This document shows, in pieces, positions 15,718 to 24,696 of a stretch of DNA of 64,000 nucleotides (the stretch's first letter is position 1; each line of letters begins with the position of its first letter). The translations under genes were made by a program, and so were the position numbers. Source of the stretch: JAJAZB01 sp965249815 (GTDB lineage: Bacteria; Bacteroidota; Bacteroidia; Cytophagales; Spirosomataceae); contig CBDFMV010000003.1 in the NCBI GenBank assembly GCA_965249815.1, forward strand, positions 2,666,001-2,730,000. Direction: 5' to 3'. The notes beneath the pieces were generated by a model. That model was not told the DNA's origin and searched no databases. It saw nothing but the letters and a program-made list of their open reading frames with translations.

Positions 15718-18231
15718 CTAAACCAGCACCCCAACCCCTACTTCTTCAGGCTTCTCTTTCCCCTTTTCTTCGGGAAAAACGAAGTGCATCGGCTTCGTCA
15801 CTTTTTCCGGCAGTAAGGCAATTTCGAGCACCTCGTCTACGCGGTCGACGTAGTGGAATTTCAGGTCGCCGAGGTAAGCCGAGTTGATTTCCTCCACGTC
15901 CTTGCGGTTTTTGTAGCACATCACAATTTCGCGGATGCCCGCCCGCTTGGCCGCCAGGATTTTCTCCTTGATGCCGCCCACGGGCAGCACCTTGCCGCGC
16001 AGGGTGATCTCGCCGGTCATCGCCAGGTTGGGTTTCACCTTCCGCTGGGTGTAAATCGAGGCCATCGAAGTCACCATCGTGATGCCCGCCGAGGGGCCGT
16101 CTTTGGGCACCGCGCCCGCCGGGACGTGCACGTGCAGGTTGTAGTGGTCGAAAACACGGTAGTCGATGCCCACTTCGTCGGCGTGGGCTTTCAGGAAACT
16201 CAGGGCCGTTGTGGCCGATTCCTTCATCACGTCGCCGAGTTGGCCCGAGAGCGTGATTTGGCCGCGACCTTTGCTCAGGCTGGTTTCCACGAAGAGGATT
16301 TCCCCGCCGACGCTCGTCCAGGCCAGGCCCGTTACCACGCCCGCCGTTTCGTTGTTGTCGTAGCTGTCGTTTTCAAAAACCTCCACGCCGAGCAGCTTCA
16401 CCACGTCCTTCGGCGTAACTACCTTCGGGTAGTCTTCTTCGAGGGCAATGGCCTTCGTGATTTTACGAATCAGCGCGCCGATCTTCTGTTCCAGCGCCCG
16501 CACGCCCGACTCGCGGGTGTAGCCTTCCACGATTTTCTGAACGGCGGCGTCGTTGATGCTCAACGTTTTGCCTTCCAGTCCGTGTTCGCGCTTCTGCTTG
16601 GGGATCAGGTACTTTTTGGCAATCTGTACCTTTTCTTCCATCGTGTAACCCGTCAGTTCAATGATTTCCATCCGGTCGCGGAGGGCGGGCTGGATGGTGT
16701 CGAGGGCGTTGGCCGTGGCGATGAACAACACCTTGGAAAGGTCGTATTCGACTTCCAGGTAGTTGTCCATGAAGCTGTTGTTCTGCTCCGGGTCGAGCAC
16801 TTCGAGCAGGGCCGACGACGGGTCGCCGCGAAAATCGGAACTGACCTTGTCGATTTCGTCGAGAATGAACACCGGGTTGGAGGTTTTCGCCTTGCGGATG
16901 TTCTGGACGATTTTGCCCGGCATGGCGCCGATGTACGTTTTGCGGTGCCCGCGCACCTCCGATTCGTCGTGAACGCCACCCAGCGACATCCGCACGTACT
17001 TGCGGCCCAGCGCTTTGGCCACCGACTTGCCCAGGGAGGTTTTGCCCACGCCGGGAGGGCCGTAGAGGCACAAAATCGGCGCTTTCAGGTTGCCTTTCAT
17101 TTTGAGCACCGCGAGGTACTCGATGATGCGTTCCTTGATCTTCTCCAGCCCGAAGTGGTCGGTGTCGAGTGTTTTCTGGGCTTTTTTCAGGTCAAAATTG
17201 TCCTTGCTGTACTCGTTCCAGGGCAAATCCACCATCAACTCCACGTAGTTCATCGTCAGCGGGTATTCCGCCGACATGGCGTTCATACGCTGGAGTTTCT
17301 GGAGTTCTTTCGAGAAATGGTCGCCCACTTCCTTGCTCCACTTTTTCTTGGTGGCCTTGGCGCGGAGGTTGTCGAGTTCCTGCTCGGGCGAATCGATGCC
17401 GAGTTCTTCCTGCAACACCTTGATTTGCTGGCGGATGTAGTAATCGCGCTGCTGCTGGTCGATGTCGCTGCTGGCCTTGCTCTGGATTTCGCGCTTCAGT
17501 TCGAGCAGTTCGATGTCTTTGTGCAGAAATTCGAGCAGCGAGGTGGCCTGCACCACGCCGTCCACCGTTTCGAGCAGTTTCTGCTTGTCGGCCAGGTCGG
17601 CGTTGAGGTTCGACGACAGGAAGTGAATCAGGAAATTGTTGCTCTCGATGTTGTCGAGGGCGATCTGCGCCTCGCGGGGAATTTCCGGGTTGAGGTTCAG
17701 GATTTTCGTCGCTGCTTCGCGCAGCGATTGCACCAGCGCCTTGTTTTCGCGGTTGATTTTGGGCGGAAAATTATCGTCGATAAACCGCACTTTGGCCAGC
17801 ATAACCGGCTCTTCGCGCACGTACTCGACCACCTCGAAGCGCTTTTTGCCCTGCACGATGATGGTCACGTTGCCATCGGGCAGCACGATCATTTTCAGGA
17901 TGTGCGCCACGGTCCCCACTTTGTAGAGGTCCTCGCCGAGGGGTTCTTCTTTTTGCTGGTTGGCCAGCGTCAGCACGCCCACGGTGCGGTTGCCTTTGTA
18001 GGCTTTTTTCACCAGCCGGATGGATTTCTGCCGCCCCACCGTGACGGGAATCACGATACCGGGAAAAAGCACGATGTTCCGGATGGGCAAAATCGGCAGA
18101 CTGTCGGCCAGTTTGTCAAAGTTCTCGTCGCTGTCAAAATCGCCCGGCGAGAGCGGAATCATCTCCAGGTTGTCGAAATCGGAAATCTCCGCCAGCCGGA
18201 GGTTGGTCAACATATCGGTGTTAAAGCTCAT
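15718..18231 (-). CDS. lon: ATP-dependent protease Lon
   Basis: This 837-residue protein is full length for Lon A. It has an N-terminal substrate-binding LON domain (about 44-240), a coiled-coil linker (about 240-300), an AAA+ module with Walker A GPPGVGKT (391-398) and Walker B FILDEID (455-461), and a C-terminal protease domain. The catalytic Ser714 lies in DGPSAG and Lys757 in GGIKEK, spaced 43 residues apart as in E. coli Lon. It degrades misfolded and regulatory proteins in the cytoplasm. The gene stands alone between its own terminator and a leader containing a repeated CTGxCAG motif that may be linked to stress control. Confidence 0.97.
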   Translation of the reverse strand: MSFNTDMLTNLRLAEISDFDNLEMIPLSPGDFDSDENFDKLADSLPILPIRNIVLFPGIVIPVTVGRQKSIRLVKKAYKGNRTVGVLTLANQQKEEPLGEDLYKVGTVAHILKMIVLPDGNVTIIVQGKKRFEVVEYVREEPVMLAKVRFIDDNFPPKINRENKALVQSLREAATKILNLNPEIPREAQIALDNIESNNFLIHFLSSNLNADLADKQKLLETVDGVVQATSLLEFLHKDIELLELKREIQSKASSDIDQQQRDYYIRQQIKVLQEELGIDSPEQELDNLRAKATKKKWSKEVGDHFSKELQKLQRMNAMSAEYPLTMNYVELMVDLPWNEYSKDNFDLKKAQKTLDTDHFGLEKIKERIIEYLAVLKMKGNLKAPILCLYGPPGVGKTSLGKSVAKALGRKYVRMSLGGVHDESEVRGHRKTYIGAMPGKIVQNIRKAKTSNPVFILDEIDKVSSDFRGDPSSALLEVLDPEQNNSFMDNYLEVEYDLSKVLFIATANALDTIQPALRDRMEIIELTGYTMEEKVQIAKKYLIPKQKREHGLEGKTLSINDAAVQKIVEGYTRESGVRALEQKIGALIRKITKAIALEEDYPKVVTPKDVVKLLGVEVFENDSYDNNETAGVVTGLAWTSVGGEILFVETSLSKGRGQITLSGQLGDVMKESATTALSFLKAHADEVGIDYRVFDHYNLHVHVPAGAVPKDGPSAGITMVTSMASIYTQRKVKPNLAMTGEITLRGKVLPVGGIKEKILAAKRAGIREIVMCYKNRKDVEEINSAYLGDLKFHYVDRVDEVLEIALLPEKVTKPMHFVFPEEKGKEKPEEVGVGVLV

Positions 18232-18249
18232 AAAAGCGGGTAACTGGGG

Positions 18250-18266
18250 CTGTCAGACTGGCAGTC
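18250..18266. promoter_or_regulatory. Repeated CTGxCAG motif upstream of lon
   Basis: CTGTCAGACTGGCAGTC contains two palindromic CTGxCAG half-units spaced by 8 bp, 19-35 bp before the lon start. A -7-like TAGCTTTA (minus strand) lies just upstream, near 18286-18293. The placement suggests a stress-regulator operator or leader element; this is inference. Confidence 0.4.
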
Positions 18267-18353
18267 CGTCAATGGGATTAAGTTCTTAAAGCTACGGAAA
18301 AATCCGTGTCAGGCAATAGCGCAAAGGGCATGCCAGCGGACGATGTGGCAGGC

Positions 18354-18423
18354 TGTTTTCAGTTTCCGGTTTTTAGTTTTCAGTCGGGCGCACAACAGGC
18401 TGACAACCGGAAACTGAAAGCAG
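18354..18423. repeat. Inverted TTTTCAGTTTCC-type repeat pair
   Basis: A perfect 15-bp inverted repeat (18357-18371 with 18405-18419) with degenerate extra copies of the words TTTTCAG/CTGAAA on each side fills the end of the lon-DUF6702 gap. The remaining 18267-18353 shows no gene. Confidence 0.7.
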
Positions 18424-18906
18424 TTACAGCGGGTGCGATTTTGCTTTCGGGGTGAACAGAAACGACCGTTTTTCCTCGCCACCGTAAAATACGTTGACGA
18501 GGTTGGTTTGGTCGTCGAAGAGGTCAAAGAATACGTCGTTTTGCAGGGTAAAGCCGGTGAGCGGCCCGGTGAGCGGGATTTCGAGGTACAGCCAGGTGGC
18601 ATCGGCCTCAAATTCCTTCCCCAGAAACTGGTACGGGCGGCGCTGGCCTTTGCCGTTGGTCAGCACGAAATTCTGCTTCAGGTAGCGGTCGATGAGCGGC
18701 CCGAAGTTGTCTTTCAATTCCAGCCTCACGCGCTGCCCGTTGTTGGCTTTGGTCAGGGCCTTCTCAATGTCGTCGGTGAAGACGCGTACGGTGACTTCCA
18801 CGGTTTTTTCCTTCGCGTTTACCCGCATTTCCGTCAGGCTGGTGTGGAAGTCGTGGCGAACAGCCGGTACTAAAAGCAGCGTGAAAATCAGCCAGAGTGC
18901 TTTCAT
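18424..18906 (-). CDS. DUF6702-like secreted protein
   Basis: A 160-residue protein with an N-terminal signal (MKALWLIFTLLLVPA). The text HDFHTSLTEMRVNAKEKTVEVTVRVFTDDIEKAL matches the small secreted Bacteroidota family often found near M1 peptidases or HupE-like transporters, known as DUF6702. These have an all-beta fold and unknown role. The family assignment is from memory of its conserved N terminus (H.(F/H)...T.......). Confidence 0.65.
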   Translation of the reverse strand: MKALWLIFTLLLVPAVRHDFHTSLTEMRVNAKEKTVEVTVRVFTDDIEKALTKANNGQRVRLELKDNFGPLIDRYLKQNFVLTNGKGQRRPYQFLGKEFEADATWLYLEIPLTGPLTGFTLQNDVFFDLFDDQTNLVNVFYGGEEKRSFLFTPKAKSHPL

Positions 18907-18918
18907 GATAAAAAAAAC

Positions 18919-19005
18919 TTAACCGCAATGGCGCAAAGGGAAACGCGGAGAACGCACAGGTAATACTTGCGAACTTTGCGTAAACCTTTGCGCCGTTGCG
19001 GTTAA
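18919..19005. repeat. Inverted ACCGCAA-GGCGCAAAG repeat pair
   Basis: Two 21-bp arms (18919-18939 and 18985-19005) are reverse complements with one G-T mismatch. They contain words of the type TTAACCGCAATGGCGCAAAG. Further degenerate copies (GCGGAGAACGCACAGG, ACTTTGCGTAAA) lie between them. It fills the gap between the DUF6702-like gene and rseP. Confidence 0.75.
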
Positions 19006-19020
19006 ATCTGACAAAAGGCC

Positions 19021-20349
19021 TCAGAAAATCACCTTGAACAAATCGTTGCCTATGGCATAGGCCATGAGCGCCAGCAACAGCACCATGCCGATTTTCTGGG
19101 CGTTTTCGAGAAACTTATCCGATGGGGCCTTGCCCGACACGATTTCGTAGAGCAAAAACGTGGAGTGGCCGCCGTCGAGGGCCGGAATGGGCAGGGCGTT
19201 CATGAAGGCTAATGCCATTGAAAGTAAACCTGTTACAACCCAGAAGCGATGCCAGTCCCAAACTCCACCAAACAAGTCGTGAGCAATTGAAATAGGCCCA
19301 CTAAGTGCCTTAGATGGGTTTACCTCGCCCCGGAAAATCTTCCCAAATCCCCGGATGTTGTCGAACACCACGTTGAAGGCCCGCTTCGTACCCACGCCGA
19401 TGGCCTGACCCAGCGAGTACTTGACGATGGTGGGCTGGAGCAGCGAAGCCATCGCAAAGCCAATCTTGCCGTTCTGGCCGTCGCGGACGACGGGCATGGT
19501 CAGGGTTTGCAGGCGACCGCTGCGTTCGATGACCACCGCCGCTTGTTTTCCCGCAAACCGGCGCAGGGTTTCAACCATCTCCTGCCAGTAGCGAATGGGC
19601 TGGCCGTTGACGCTCACGATGCGATCGCCGGGTTTGAGGCCCGCTTTCCCGGCGGGCATACCCGGCGTGAGTTCGCCGACTTTGAACGGAATAGCCGGTT
19701 CGACGAAGCGTTCGGCGGACTTCTGGTCCGAGAGTTTTTCGACGAAGTTATTGGGAATCAAAACGTTCACCGTCTGCCCGTTGCGCTCGACGGTGTACGA
19801 ACTGTTGGTGCCCAGGAGTACGTCCGACGAGCGGACGTCCGAGAAATCCTCGTAGGTTTTGCCGTTGATCCGGACGATTTTGTCGCCGGTTTGCAGGCCG
19901 ATTTCCTTGGCTAAATCGCCCGCCACGATCCCATACTTGTTGACTTCGTGGCTGCTGAGGTAGCTGCCGCCGTCGCGGTAGGTGAGCACGATGAAGATCA
20001 GCACACCCGTGAGGATGTTGACGATAATGCCGCCGAGCATCACAATGAGGCGTTGCCAAGCCGGTTTGGCGCGGAATTCCCAGGGTTTGGGCGGCTGCTT
20101 CATGGCTTCGGTGTCGAGCGATTCGTCGATCATGCCCGAAATTTTGACGAACCCGCCGAGCGGAATCGCCCCGATGCTGTACTCGGTTTCGCCGAATTTT
20201 TTGCCCCAGATTTTGGGCGGAAAGCCAATCGAATACTGCTCGACGCGCATCCCGAAAAACTTGGCCGTGAGCAGGTGCCCCAATTCGTGCAAACCCACCA
20301 GAATCGACAGCCCCAGAATGAGCTGCCCCGCCATGATTAAAATGTCCAT
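19021..20349 (-). CDS. rseP: RIP metalloprotease RseP (site-2 protease family)
   Basis: A 442-residue inner-membrane zinc protease. The HELGH zinc motif is in the first transmembrane segment (H21, E22, H25). Two PDZ domains follow (about 125-200 and 208-280; NGKTYEDFSDVR and GMPAGKAGLKPGDRIVSVNGQPI). The second metal-ligand motif is ALPIPALDGGH (near 390). It cleaves transmembrane anti-sigma factors or signal-peptide remnants within the membrane. It follows dxr on the same strand with a 44-bp gap, a common Bacteroidota pairing. Confidence 0.95.
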   Translation of the reverse strand: MDILIMAGQLILGLSILVGLHELGHLLTAKFFGMRVEQYSIGFPPKIWGKKFGETEYSIGAIPLGGFVKISGMIDESLDTEAMKQPPKPWEFRAKPAWQRLIVMLGGIIVNILTGVLIFIVLTYRDGGSYLSSHEVNKYGIVAGDLAKEIGLQTGDKIVRINGKTYEDFSDVRSSDVLLGTNSSYTVERNGQTVNVLIPNNFVEKLSDQKSAERFVEPAIPFKVGELTPGMPAGKAGLKPGDRIVSVNGQPIRYWQEMVETLRRFAGKQAAVVIERSGRLQTLTMPVVRDGQNGKIGFAMASLLQPTIVKYSLGQAIGVGTKRAFNVVFDNIRGFGKIFRGEVNPSKALSGPISIAHDLFGGVWDWHRFWVVTGLLSMALAFMNALPIPALDGGHSTFLLYEIVSGKAPSDKFLENAQKIGMVLLLALMAYAIGNDLFKVIF

Positions 20350-20393
20350 GCGTTAAAGTCGTAAGGTCTAAATCTGTAAGTTCTAAGGGGTGA

Positions 20394-21560
20394 TCACCGG
20401 GCGACGCCGACCAGTTCGGCGGCCAAATGCCGCGTTTCGGCGTCGGTTTGTACGTAATCGTCGTAGGTGGGTTGCTGGATAAACGGCACTTTTGCCAGGC
20501 AAGTTTCGATGAGGTCGGAAATTTCCAGAAAACCAAGCCGGTCGGCCAGAAACTCTGCCACGGCGACCTCGTTGGCGGCGTTGAGGATGCACGGCGCGTT
20601 GCCGCCCCGGCGCAGGGCCTCGAACGCGAGCGCTAAGGTACGAAACGTTTCGGTGTCGGGTTGCTCAAACGTGAGGGACGGGTACTGAGCGAAGTTGAAC
20701 CGGGGGAAATCGGACCGCAGGCGGTTGGGGTAGCCCAACGCGAACTGGATCGGCAGCCGCATGTCGGGCAGGCCAAGCTGGGCTTTGATGGAGCCGTCCT
20801 CGAATTGCACCAGCGAGTGCACAATGCTCTGCGGATGCACCACCACGTCAATTTGGTCGGGCGTCAGGCCAAAAAGCCACCGGGCTTCGATCACTTCCAG
20901 CCCTTTGTTCATCAGCGTGGCCGAGTCGATGGTGACTTTGGCACCCATCGTCCAGTTGGGGTGTTTGAGCGCCTGGCCTTTGGTGACGGTTTTCAGGAAA
21001 TCCCGGTTCTTGCCGCGAAACGGCCCACCCGAGGCCGTCAGGATGATTTTCTCGATGGGATTATGAAATTCCCCGACGAGGCACTGAAAAATGGCCGAGT
21101 GCTCCGAATCGACGGGGTAAATGTTGACGCCTTTTCGGGCTGCCGCCTGCGTGACCAGTTCGCCCGCCACCACGAGCGTTTCCTTGTTGGCCAGGGCGAT
21201 GGGTTTGCCCGCCTCAATGGCCTTCAGCGTGGGCAATAGCCCGGCGTAGCCGACCATCGAGGTCAGCACCAGATCCACCGAATCCATTTGCACGACCGAG
21301 TTGAGCGCGTCCGCCCCGGCGTACACCTTGATGCCGAGTGGGTCGAGGGCCGAGAAAACGGCGTCGTAGCGGGCCTCGTTGCCGATAACGACCACGTTGG
21401 GCCGGAATTCGGCGGCCTGCCGGATGAGCAGGTCGGCGTTGTTCTGGGCCGAAAGCACCTCCACGGCGAAGGCCTCCGGGTTGGCCCGCACCACGTCGAG
21501 GGCCTGCGTGCCGATGGAACCGGTGGAGCCGAGGAGGGCGAGGTTTTTCTTGGGGAGCAA
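20394..21560 (-). CDS. dxr: 1-deoxy-D-xylulose 5-phosphate reductoisomerase
   Basis: A 388-residue enzyme of the MEP isoprenoid pathway that converts DXP to 2-C-methylerythritol 4-phosphate with NADPH and a divalent metal. The N-terminal GSTGSIGTQALDVV is the NADPH loop, SVDSEHSAIFQC-like PVDSEHSAIFQCL holds metal ligands, and TASGGPF plus HPNWTMGAKVTIDSATLMNKGLEVIEA form the substrate and metal site. The presence of dxr indicates that the organism makes isoprenoids by the MEP route. It is followed by rseP. Confidence 0.97.
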   Translation of the reverse strand: MLPKKNLALLGSTGSIGTQALDVVRANPEAFAVEVLSAQNNADLLIRQAAEFRPNVVVIGNEARYDAVFSALDPLGIKVYAGADALNSVVQMDSVDLVLTSMVGYAGLLPTLKAIEAGKPIALANKETLVVAGELVTQAAARKGVNIYPVDSEHSAIFQCLVGEFHNPIEKIILTASGGPFRGKNRDFLKTVTKGQALKHPNWTMGAKVTIDSATLMNKGLEVIEARWLFGLTPDQIDVVVHPQSIVHSLVQFEDGSIKAQLGLPDMRLPIQFALGYPNRLRSDFPRFNFAQYPSLTFEQPDTETFRTLALAFEALRRGGNAPCILNAANEVAVAEFLADRLGFLEISDLIETCLAKVPFIQQPTYDDYVQTDAETRHLAAELVGVAR

Positions 21561-21573
21561 CGGACGGAGGAGT

Positions 21574-21664
21574 GTTCAATGTTCAATACTCAATGCTCAA
21601 CTTTCAATGATTCAAGAATCATCAACTTACTTGAGAATTAATCATTGAACATTGAGAATTGAAC
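21574..21664. repeat. Inverted GTTCAAT-type repeat pair
   Basis: Left arm 21574-21613 repeats GTTCAATGTTCAATACTCAA-like words; right arm 21640-21664 has the complementary ATTGAAC words. The array fills nearly the whole gap between the glycosyltransferase stop and the dxr start, so any dxr promoter must lie in it. Confidence 0.75.
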
Positions 21665-21668
21665 ATTT

Positions 21669-22847
21669 TCAAAGAAGCGAATCAAAAATCACCCGGGCGT
21701 ATTCGCTGGCCCGGTTTAGTTCGGCAAAGTTCCGCATTTGTTCGGGATTGCCAAGCGACGAGTCATCGGCGAAGGTTTGGAGCGCCGCCGCGACGGCCTC
21801 CGGGGCGGTGGCGTCGAGGACCAGACCGAGGCTTTTTTCGCGCACCAACTCCCCCACCAACCCGTACGCCGAAGCCAGCACGGGTTTGCCCGCCGCCGCC
21901 GCCCGCACCAGCACGGCGCTCATGCCCACGTGTTGCTGGTAAAGGGCCAACACGCCGTCGGTGGCCCCGAAAAAAGCCTGGATGTGTTCGTCGGGTACGA
22001 AACGCTGGTGACGACGCAGGTGCAGGCCCGGCAGCCCGGCTATTTTTTCAACAAAAGCGACCTGGTCGTCCTCCAGCGGCCCGACCAGCCAGAGGGTCAA
22101 GGCGGTGCGGGTCTGCTCAGGAAGTTGAGCCAGCGCCTCGGCCAGCGGTTCGATGCCTTTGCGGCTGTCGAGGTGCCCAAACAGCAGCAGGGTTTTGCGC
22201 GAAGGGGCCAGTTCTGCCCGGTCTTTCAGGGTTGCAATTTCGCTCGCGGCTACCGGGTGCGTCTCGACCGGGTCGGGCAGGTACACGAATCGGGTGGCGC
22301 GGCTGAGAGCGGCGAGCGCGCCGAGGCTGTACGGGTCGAGGCAAAACACGGTGCGCAGCCGTCGGCGGCGCAGCATGAGGCGGAGGAGCGTCTTTTTGCG
22401 CAATTCGCGCAGCCGCTCCGGCAGCGTGGCCGGTGGATGCCCCAGCGTGGCGTAGTGCAGCGTGGGCCGGAACAAAATGCCCGAAACGGGGCAGGGAGGG
22501 GCCTTTTCGGTTAAAAGTGCCATCTGAAACTGATCGAGGTACATCAGCAGCACGTGGTCGGCGCGTTCGCGGCGGGCGTACGAGGCCATGAGCCGCCACT
22601 CCGCCGCCATCCGGGCCAGAAACGTCGCTTCGCCCGCCAACTGCGCGCTTTCTTCCGCCGGGACAGGCCGCAGTTCCGCGCCGGGCGTGTGGGCCGTAAG
22701 CGTGGCGATGCCGGGGTGCTTTTGGGGAAAATCCGTGCTCACCACCACGATCAATCGCCCGTTTTCGGGCCGCCAGTAGCGAATCAGGTGCTGGAGGTAG
22801 CCGGGGTGGTGGCCGGTCGGGTTGAGGTCGAAGAGGAGAAGGGTCAC
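21669..22847 (-). CDS. Glycosyltransferase, GT-B fold
   Basis: A 392-residue protein from a GTG at 22847; the frame is open further upstream, but that stretch is non-coding in character. The N terminus VTLLLFDLNPTGHHPGYLQHL is the acceptor-side Rossmann entry with a Gly-His-His loop. The C-terminal donor-binding domain has FGHLDSRKGIEPLAEAL, HQRFVPDEHIQAFFGATDGVLALYQQHVGMSAVLVRAAAAGKPVLAS and GLVLDAT, typical of the family 4 group. It probably transfers a sugar from a nucleotide sugar to a surface glycan or lipid. Acceptor and sugar are unknown. Confidence 0.78.
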   Translation of the reverse strand: MTLLLFDLNPTGHHPGYLQHLIRYWRPENGRLIVVVSTDFPQKHPGIATLTAHTPGAELRPVPAEESAQLAGEATFLARMAAEWRLMASYARRERADHVLLMYLDQFQMALLTEKAPPCPVSGILFRPTLHYATLGHPPATLPERLRELRKKTLLRLMLRRRRLRTVFCLDPYSLGALAALSRATRFVYLPDPVETHPVAASEIATLKDRAELAPSRKTLLLFGHLDSRKGIEPLAEALAQLPEQTRTALTLWLVGPLEDDQVAFVEKIAGLPGLHLRRHQRFVPDEHIQAFFGATDGVLALYQQHVGMSAVLVRAAAAGKPVLASAYGLVGELVREKSLGLVLDATAPEAVAAALQTFADDSSLGNPEQMRNFAELNRASEYARVIFDSLL

Positions 22848-22923
22848 TGGAACTGCCTGCGGGTGAGAATGGTACACGAACGAAACGGATGTACACGAAT
22901 TTTTTAATCCGGGACGATCCGCC

Positions 22924-24435
22924 TCATCCGTGTTCCAAAGAAGCATACCCGGCCAACCCGTCCGCGATTCGCCGGTCATTGGCCAGCCGGGGCACCTTGT
23001 TCTGCCCGCCGAGCTTGCCCTCTTTTTTCATGTACCCGATAAACGCATCCCGGCGCAGGGGCGTCAGTTTCAGCCGTTGCAAAATAGCTCCCGAAATCAG
23101 GTCGTCGTAGTACACGTTCAACTCGGTCAACCGGCGGTCGAGGTCGGCGGCAAATTTCGCTAAATCCTGCGGGGGCACGGCAAATTCCACCAGCCACTCG
23201 TGGTACGGCAGGCCGCCTTCGGGTGGCGTCACCTGCGGGGCGACGGTGAATTCGACGACCTGCGTCTCGGGCTGTCGTTCCACGGCGTACTGCATCGCCC
23301 GCTCGACTTCCTCGCCGATGACGTGCTCGCCGAAGGCCGAAATGAAGTGTTTCACCCGCCCCGAAACCACGATCCGGTGCGGGGCGAGGCTGACGAACTT
23401 CACCGTGTCGCCGAGGGCGTAGCCCCACAGCCCGGCGTTGGTGCTGAGCACCACCGCGTAGTTTTTGCCCAATTCGACCTCGCCGATGCTCAGGCGGCGC
23501 GGGTTTTCCTGAAAAAATTCTTCGATGGGTACAAATTCGTAAAAAATGCCCTGGTTGAGCAGCAGCAGCAATCCTTCGGCTTGCTGCGAATCCTGGTAGG
23601 CCAGAAAACCCTCCGAAGCCGGGTAAGTTTCGATGGAATCGACCCGCCGACCGATGCTGTCGAAGAGTTTGGCGCGGTACGGCTCGAAACTGACGCCGCC
23701 GTACACGAACAGCGAAAAATCGGGGAAAACGTCGCTGATTTTCCGGCCCGTGCGCGTCTGAATCCGGTCGAAGTACATCTGCACCCAGGGCGGAATGCCC
23801 GAAATCAGGCCCATCGGCTGGTGCAGTGTTTCGTCGATGATGCGGTCGAGTTTGGTTTCCCAGTCGTCGATCGTGTTGGTGTCCCAACTCGGCAACTGGT
23901 TAGTGCGCAGGTAGGCGGGCACGAAGTAATTGCTGATGCCGCTGAGCCGCCCGACGGGGATGCCGTTTTTCATTTCCAGCGCCGGGCTGCCCGACAGGAA
24001 AATGAGTTTTTTATCCAGAAAACCGGCGTTACCCGTTTCGTGCACGTAGCTCAGCGTGGCGTCGCGCGCGCCGCTGAAGTGGTACGGGGCGGATTCTTTC
24101 GACAGCGGAATGTATTTCACGCCCGACGTCGTCCCCGACGTTTTGGCGAAAAACGCCGGTTTCCCCGGCCACAGCACGTCGGTCTCCCCGGCTTTCACCC
24201 GCTCGACGTAGCGGGTCAGGTCTTCGTAATCGCGAATCGGGACGGCTTGTTTGAAATCGGCGTGGGAGCGTACATCGGCAAACCGGTGGTCGCGGCCAAA
24301 GGCGGTTTTCCGGCCCGCTTCGAGCAGTTTCTGCAACCACGCTTCCTGGGTTTCAACGGGAGCCGCCTCCCAGCGGCGGCGGCGGTTGACGATGAAAGCG
24401 GCCAGGGGTTTGGCCAGAACGGAACGGATGCCCAT
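22924..24435 (-). CDS. GH3 auxin-responsive promoter family protein (acyl-acid amido synthetase)
   Basis: This 503-residue protein starts at 24435 (MGIRSVLAKPLAAFIV). It is an ANL-superfamily adenylating enzyme of the GH3 type. Seen are FFAKTSGTTSGVKYIPLS (ATP-phosphate loop), YGGVSFEPYR, YPASEGFLAYQD and YALGDTVKFVS. Plant GH3 proteins join amino acids to jasmonate or auxin; the Bacteroidota versions are numerous but their acyl acid and amine are not established. The gene is encoded upstream of the glycosyltransferase on the same strand, 76 bp apart. Confidence 0.85.
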   Translation of the reverse strand: MGIRSVLAKPLAAFIVNRRRRWEAAPVETQEAWLQKLLEAGRKTAFGRDHRFADVRSHADFKQAVPIRDYEDLTRYVERVKAGETDVLWPGKPAFFAKTSGTTSGVKYIPLSKESAPYHFSGARDATLSYVHETGNAGFLDKKLIFLSGSPALEMKNGIPVGRLSGISNYFVPAYLRTNQLPSWDTNTIDDWETKLDRIIDETLHQPMGLISGIPPWVQMYFDRIQTRTGRKISDVFPDFSLFVYGGVSFEPYRAKLFDSIGRRVDSIETYPASEGFLAYQDSQQAEGLLLLLNQGIFYEFVPIEEFFQENPRRLSIGEVELGKNYAVVLSTNAGLWGYALGDTVKFVSLAPHRIVVSGRVKHFISAFGEHVIGEEVERAMQYAVERQPETQVVEFTVAPQVTPPEGGLPYHEWLVEFAVPPQDLAKFAADLDRRLTELNVYYDDLISGAILQRLKLTPLRRDAFIGYMKKEGKLGGQNKVPRLANDRRIADGLAGYASLEHG

Positions 24436-24450
24436 GGCGCAAAGATAGCG

Positions 24451-24618
24451 GGCAGTGGGCAGTTGGCCGTTGGTAGTTAAATTTTCCAGGTAAGGTGCTG
24501 ATTTACAGAAGCGGTTTTGTCGATTTTGTTGCCTAACCGCCGTGACCCCATTACCGGTTTGGGCAGATTTGCTGGCTGTTTTTAAACTGCCAACTGCCAA
24601 CTGCCCACTGCCAACTGG
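24451..24618. repeat. Inverted GGCAGTTGGCAGT-type repeat pair
   Basis: Left arm 24451-24478 (GGCAGTGGGCAGTTGG...) and right arm 24585-24618 (AACTGCCAACTGCCAACTGC...) are complementary arrays of 7-nt words. They sit in the divergent gap between the GH3 gene and pdhB. Similar words occur again at 41443 and 44119, so this word family is used at three sites. Confidence 0.75.
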
Positions 24619-24637
24619 TTTTTTCCCGTTCGCGGGC

Positions 24638-24645
24638 TAATTTTG
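24638..24645 (+). promoter_or_regulatory. -7 box of the pdhB promoter
   Basis: TAATTTTG is a perfect TAnnTTTG element 52 bp before the pdhB start. A T-rich stretch near 24619-24624 occupies the -33 area, but no clear TTG is present there. Confidence 0.55.
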
Positions 24646-24657
24646 ACCCATCTTTCA

Positions 24658-24694
24658 AAACCTGACGACTTCCGACTAACGACTTACGACTTAA
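24658..24694. repeat. ACGACTT tandem words in the pdhB leader
   Basis: Four degenerate copies of CGACTT/CGACTA at a 7-8-nt period (GACGACTTCCGACTAACGAC and on) lie between the -7 box and the pdhB start codon, in the expected 5' untranslated region. A weak relative in the reverse sense (AAGTCGTAAGGTCTAAATCT) is found at 20354, upstream of rseP. Confidence 0.6.
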
Positions 24695-24696
24695 CC

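Noticed and set aside
13073..24694. Possible CRISPR arrays in repeated intergenic sequences
   Set aside because: The units are 7-10 nt, degenerate, without spacers of constant length, and no cas genes are present.
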